Shown here in pieces: positions 59,191 through 64,000 of a stretch of 64,000 bases of DNA. A program made the translations under genes and the position numbers. Within the stretch, counting starts at the first letter, position 1; each line of letters starts with the position of its first letter. The notes under the pieces are model-generated. The model was not told where the DNA came from. It saw only the letters and a list, made by a program, of their open reading frames with translations, and did not search any database. Origin of the DNA: Megaleporinus macrocephalus (lineage: Eukaryota; Chordata; Actinopteri; Characiformes; Anostomidae); NCBI GenBank assembly GCA_021613375.1, contig CM038708.1, positions 28,239,018-28,303,017 of the forward strand, read 5' to 3'.

Positions 59191-61000
59191 TGTAAGATAG
59201 ATGATTGGTTGAGCATTATACTCACAAAAACAAAATTCAGTTACATATTATTCCAGTTTATACCATTCCAATTACATTTATATTACATCCAGTATCTTTC
59301 AACAAGTCCTAAAGCTCCTCTTTCAGAACATATTTATTTTAATGGGATTCTTTCAGCTTGTTTGTTTTATATCTTCATCCCAGCCTCCATACCAGGGATG
59401 GATGACATTTGGAATGGGCATCGCAGTGGCCGCAACCTCGGCATTTCCAACCGGTTTCCTTGTTCTAACCCTCTTTTGATCCGCTCCTCACGGCTCTCTC
59501 GGCCTGCTGAAGTCTGTAACCACAGCAACAGCAGACTCTCCTGCATTGTGCTGAGAATGCGTAGTGCTGAAGCAGAGTTCTGGACGAGAGCAGATTAAGT
59601 GCTGAGCTCAAGGATCTCTCTCACTCTCTTTCTCTCTCTCTCTCCATCGCAGGCCTGAGCTCCCCTGCAGAATGCCTAGTAGGCTTATTTGCAGAGAATG
59701 AAATGTCTGATGCATGTACTACAGGGGGGTGCACTGTTTCATCTCATCTTTAACCTTACTCCTTCTTCATGTTCCTATATTTCACCTGCTGAACGTAAGT
59801 TCCGCCGTTAGAGACAGTGATCCAACTAAAATCTATGTCACTTACAGTGGAATTACAGGAGTGAGTTTGTAGATGAGCTAAAACAGTGTCCCCCTTGTAG
59901 TGCAGCTACAGCCGTAGACTACAGGCATCAGACATTTCCTCCTCTGCAAATAAACCTGCTATGCATCTGTACTAGTAGTGCGTAAAGTGACATTGTCCCA
60001 CACAGTGATGTTTTCATGCATTTGCAGCCAATCTGTTTTTTTTAACTGGTGCACAACTGGCTAGGCTTAGGGTTAGGGTTAACTGGCTAACGTAACAGCT
60101 ATTTGAATTCGCTGAACGACAGGAAGTTTGGATAAGTTTGGCTATTTAGTTATATTTTTAAAACTTTTAAAAAAGTTGTAAAAGTTGTACTGAGGGTTCT
60201 GTTTCTGTTTTTGTTGAGTTGCAGATCTGCAGCTAGGAGGCCTGTGATCAACGAATTGGGAATAGAAATCAAATTTGTCTAAATGATCAAAAGGGTATAA
60301 TCTGTCCTGTGGAACTGGTTGCTAAAAATGCTTTATTTCTTCTCTGCATGGGCGTCTTCATGAGAATGGTTTTTACAGGAGGAGTAATCTGTCCTGCAGA
60401 ACTGGTTGCTGATGTATTTCGTTTTCTCATCTATCAAATCTACCAGACATTGTAACAAATTTAATGACAGACCTTACACGGACTGTAGGGTACGTGTAAA
60501 TCTTAAGATATAATTAAAAGCTGCATTACTTGACATGTTATCTTGAATATAGCGGCAGTTTACTTTCAAACTAGGCAGAGAAGGTGTTTTTCTCTGGACA
60601 GCGATTGCATGGTTCTGGAATATTCAAGGTTCTAGGATGTTTACCCCATTGACATGGTTCTGAAACGTTTGTGTCATTCACACTTTTTTTAAATTTTTCT
60701 TTTCCATGTACTTTGTTCTAGCATGTTTATATAGTTCTGGCATGTTCTCCACAGTTACAGTGTACTAGAACACCCCCCCATCACTCTATTTTAATATATT
60801 TTCTTCTATTTGCACTGCTCTAGAAGGTTCTCTGCCTTTCACGCTGCTCTAAAATGGTCTTCCCTATTCACTCTGTTATTAATTGCTTAATTATATTTTT
60901 GTCACTGGTTTAATTAGTTTTTAAATACTCTTTCCAAATAAAAAAACAACAGCCAGTGTTATAATGTTGGAGTTTGTTGGGTCTGTATGTTCCAGCCTTA
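59191..61000. other. unassigned stretch
   Basis: Includes a CT-rich run at 59607-59645 ending in an AG, and loosely repeated GGTTCT-GGAATATT words at 60605-60740. No gene is assigned; the frame 59352-59598 is discussed among rejected items. Confidence 0.35.
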
Positions 61001-63060
61001 ACAATGACCACAAGAAACACACCAGAAATATCACATTGACTTTGAATGAGTCCTACCTATGAAACACACATGCTAACAAGTTATTATATCAAACTGCTTC
61101 CTTCAAGTTTCATAACATTATTACTACAAGGATGCATCTTCACAAACTGGATGATTATCAGCGGGATGCTGGCATGGCTCTGAGATTTGTTTGAGATTTG
61201 AATGCTAGTGTCTCTCCGTCTGCCGCGGTAATGTGTAACACTGGCTCTTTCAGTGGGCGCGTGATAGTCAAATGCAGCATGAGCTTTCCGCTCATTCGCA
61301 GTAGGAGCTTTTTGCATGCTTTAAAGTGTCCTTGTTGCCATTCCATGCCCACAAATGGCACCCTTGCGACATCTTAACGGACCATCATGCGGACACTCAT
61401 TGACTAACGCCCTTTTGGAGGCTTTCCGTCCATACGAGTTCCACTCGTTTCTGCATGCTAATGGACATTAGCGCATATTCATGTTGACATCAAAACACAT
61501 TTGCACAGCAGTGAGCTAATCTATGTGGTATGGAGAGCGATGCTGTCTGAGAAATTGCGTTTGTTCCACTTCATTTAAGAGCTCATGATATCCTTGCCCT
61601 TGGTGGCAGTACTGCGCATTACGAAACAGCCCGCAGTCGCACGTGCGCAGCTCACACAACGCTGTCCTTATTTATTGAAGGGTGAAAATTAACTGAACAT
61701 GCAAACATGAGTACATTTTATTATCTGATATGGTTCTCTTGATAGTTCAAAGACTGTGCGCCGCAACTTTTTGTTGACTTTGGATCTTGCTGTAGTCAGA
61801 AAGTCTCGAAAGGGGGTTGGAATGCAGTGACTGGCAAGGAAAAGGCAAGGACGTTTGTTATGTGTGCGCACATGCTCCCTTAATTTCATAAGTTGATCAT
61901 GTCAGACGTCTTAATTCTAACCATTACCATCTTTTTTATCCATATTCATATTCTCAGTTAATCAGACCTGTGAAATCAGAAGAAGTGAAGAAAGCAATGT
62001 CTATCTGCTTAAATAGCAGACACAGAAAACATCTCAACCAACTGGGTTAAACAACAACATATCATCACTGTCCAAAGATAAACATGTATCTCATTTTTTG
62101 TTCAATTAAATTTATTTTACATGACTCAAACCTGACACTGTAAAAATTTTGTGATGAATAGACCAAAAAATTCTGGTTCCACTGACTCAACTGTAAAGTT
62201 ATCATTTTGTAGATACTTATTTTTCATTGGACAACGTATGTGTTGTTCACATTTGGAAAGTCTGTCACATAAAGATCTATTAGTAAAACCAGAGTTAGCA
62301 AAAATAAATAAATATATAAATAATGGAAGCCCATTCTGTGACACTTAGTTTGTAGTGGCACTCTGTAGTGAGTGGTGCAAATTTTTATGCACTGTGGGCT
62401 TCAGCACTTGGCCACCAAGCCCTGTAGAAGTGTGTTTTCAACATCGTGGTTGAGCTGTTCTCGCTCCTACATGCTTCCATTTCACAGTAATAGCTTTTAC
62501 AGTCAGCTGGCGTAGATCTAGCAGGACAGATATTTCGTGAACTGACTTGTGGCAAAGGTGGTATCCTGTGATAGATTCAGAGTCACTGATTGCAGGGCTG
62601 TGTGCTTTATTTAAACACCTGTTACCGGTGGATGTGGCTGAAATCTTAAGTGAATTGGAACAGAATTTGAGCACTAATTAATTATGTGTGTATTAATAAA
62701 TGGTGAACCTGTATTCAATTGCAAAAGTTATAAAAACACAATGTTTTATCCTCTACCTTTAAAAACGGCATTGTTTTTGTAAATAACACGCTTTCCAAAT
62801 TAAGTGTCTGCAACGAAATTCAAAGCTGGGGCAGGAGCATTGAGCTTGTAACCGCTGTGTTACATATTTTTCGTGTAACCACCCTTGAGAATCATTTGAG
62901 GACTCAAGACACCAAACAGATTCTTTGCTATTCTTCTATTATATATGTTTTCTTTTTTATTTGTTCACTGCATTTATGTTTATTTGGAATTACTCTATTT
63001 ATAAATGTTGATCTTACAGGCGAAAGCATGCCTATTACTAAGATGGTTTGAAACAGTGTA
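61001..63060. other. unassigned stretch
   Basis: Balanced sequence at 61150-61700 without repeats could be regulatory. The remainder is AT-rich. Frames on both strands are short and lack motifs. Confidence 0.35.
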
Positions 63061-63064
63061 CATA

Positions 63065-64000
63065 CACACTCACCATGCACCTACTCATTCTTGTAATTGT
63101 TTAATCAGTTAATCATGAGGCAGCATCGCAGACCAGCAGCTTTGGATAATGTTTACATAAACTATCAGAATGGGGTAAAAATGTACCTTGATTTCGACTG
63201 TGGCATGATTATTGGCACGAGACGGGCTGGTTTGAGTATTTCTAACTGTTGATCTTCTGGGATTTTCCCAAACGAGTGTGCAAAGTTCACTCAAAATACT
63301 GCAATAAACCTGAGCAGCATTTCTGCAAAAGCCTGGTTGAACAGAGAGGTCACTGCAGAGTCACCAGATTGGTCAGAGCTGACAGAAGGGCTGCAATACC
63401 TTAGATAACCACTCTGTATAATTGTATTAAACAGAAAAGCATCTCAGATCTCACAATACATTGAACCTTGGGTGAATGGGCTACAACAGCAGAGATTATG
63501 TCAGGTTCCTCTTTTGTCAACAGAACACTTAGGCTGCTCTGGCCACAGACTGACCAAAACTGGACAGTTGAAGACTGGAAAAAAAAACTGGCCAGGACTG
63601 TTGAATTTCTGCTTAGCCGCACATATGGTAGGTCAGAATTGGCCCAACAGCATGAATCTGTGGACTTGTCTTGTGTCACCAGTCCAGTCTGGCGAGGTGG
63701 TGGATTGCTGTGAGGAATGTTTCCTTGGCAAACTTTGGGCCAGTTAATACCAATCAATCATTACCTGAATACCACAGCCTATTTGAGTACTGTTGATGAC
63801 CATCTGCATCGCTTCATGGCTTCCAGTATGATAATATCACAAAGCAACAAACACGGCAATGTTCTTCAGTGGCCTTTCCACCAGGTCTGAATCCAATAGA
63901 ACCCCACTGGGATGTAGTAGAGCGGGAGAATTGCAGTTAGGAAATCTGCAGTAATTGCATAACGCAATTATGTCAACATGGATCAGAATCTCAGAGGAAT
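63065..64000 (+). mobile_element. Tc1-like transposon, cut by the window edge
   Basis: The + strand carries decayed transposase text. It includes TLRLLWPQTDQNWTVEDWKK, the block before the first catalytic Asp in Tc1 proteins. Later it has CTGAATCCAATAGAACCCCA with TGGGATGTAGTAGAGCGGGA (L-N-P-I-E-P and W-D-V-V-E-R) near 63886-63930, the region around the DDE/D third residue. Upstream (63120-63300) lie AGACGGGCTGGTTTGAGTAT and CTGTTGATCTTCTGGGATTT, which match the N-terminal helix-turn-helix coding part. Frameshifts show that it is dead. The right end lies beyond 64000. Confidence 0.85.

Noticed and set aside
59340..59598. A bank1 exon encoding YIFIPASIPGMDD
   Set aside because: It looks a little like the VFIPGADPE stretch of mammalian BANK1 and the phase would fit. 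However, what follows has no proline-rich character, the tyrosine motif is absent, and no clear donor follows.
59020..59598. A 192-residue protein gene
   Set aside because: Its first third is the teleost SINE-like repeat and the rest has no domain; it is a chance frame.
59655..59760. A bank1 exon after the CT-rich tract ending TCCATCGCAG
   Set aside because: The acceptor is excellent and the frame open for about 30 codons, but no acceptable donor or family similarity is present. CT microsatellites produce such acceptors by chance.

Overview
The window is vertebrate nuclear DNA, almost certainly from a ray-finned fish. The evidence is long AT-rich non-coding stretches, many microsatellites, Tc1-like DNA transposon relics, LINE 3' ends and a typical teleost SINE-like repeat. 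The repeat families look like those I know from otophysan fishes (characins, catfishes and relatives); the species cannot be fixed. There are no bacterial operons, CRISPR arrays, rRNA genes or intact long ORFs. Nearly all short ORFs are chance or repeat-derived.

One host gene is supported: the 5' half of BANK1 (B-cell scaffold protein with ankyrin repeats, PIK3AP1/BCAP family) on the + strand. Its coding chain is exon 1 (12588-12600, ATG), exon 2 (16146-16535, TIR domain), exon 3 (24467-24585, linker ending LPSRVPCE), exon 4 (28312-28450) and exon 5 (28929-29071) (DBB domain), exon 6 (35856-35970, linker) and exon 7 (45009-45205, ankyrin region). All splice junctions agree in phase (1, 0, 1, 0, 1, 0), giving an open frame of about 372 residues. 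Two weaker candidate exons follow (57248-57316 and 57538-57592). The rest of the gene, including the proline-rich tail and stop codon, must lie beyond the right edge or in exons I could not find.

Layout. 1-12400: upstream intergenic DNA with a dispersed repeat, a TIR element rich in ACTTG motifs, a small MITE, a 63-bp minisatellite and a LINE 3' end running into a 200-bp TCTA array. 12400-16145: first exon and intron 1, with an unexplained GC-richer block. 16146-24466: TIR exon and intron 2, with an L2-like LINE end, a 21-bp-based tandem array, two (TA)n arrays and further repeats. 24467-29071: exons 3-5, with a Tc1-like relic in intron 3. 29072-45008: introns 5 and 6 with exon 6, including a decayed ~56-bp tandem array directly before exon 6, two related Tc1-bearing repeat copies and a solo-LTR-like element with a 5-bp target duplication. 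45009-57600: exon 7, then a 12-kb intron with MITEs and a (TA)n(GT)n array. 57600-64000: repeats, ending inside a Tc1-like transposon.

In mammals BANK1 is an adaptor below the B-cell receptor, linking LYN, PLCG2 and IP3 receptors to calcium release. No new multi-gene system is visible. The more interesting points are gene-structure details (competing exon-5 splice donors, a 13-nt first coding segment, a tandem array against an acceptor) and the architecture of several repeats.
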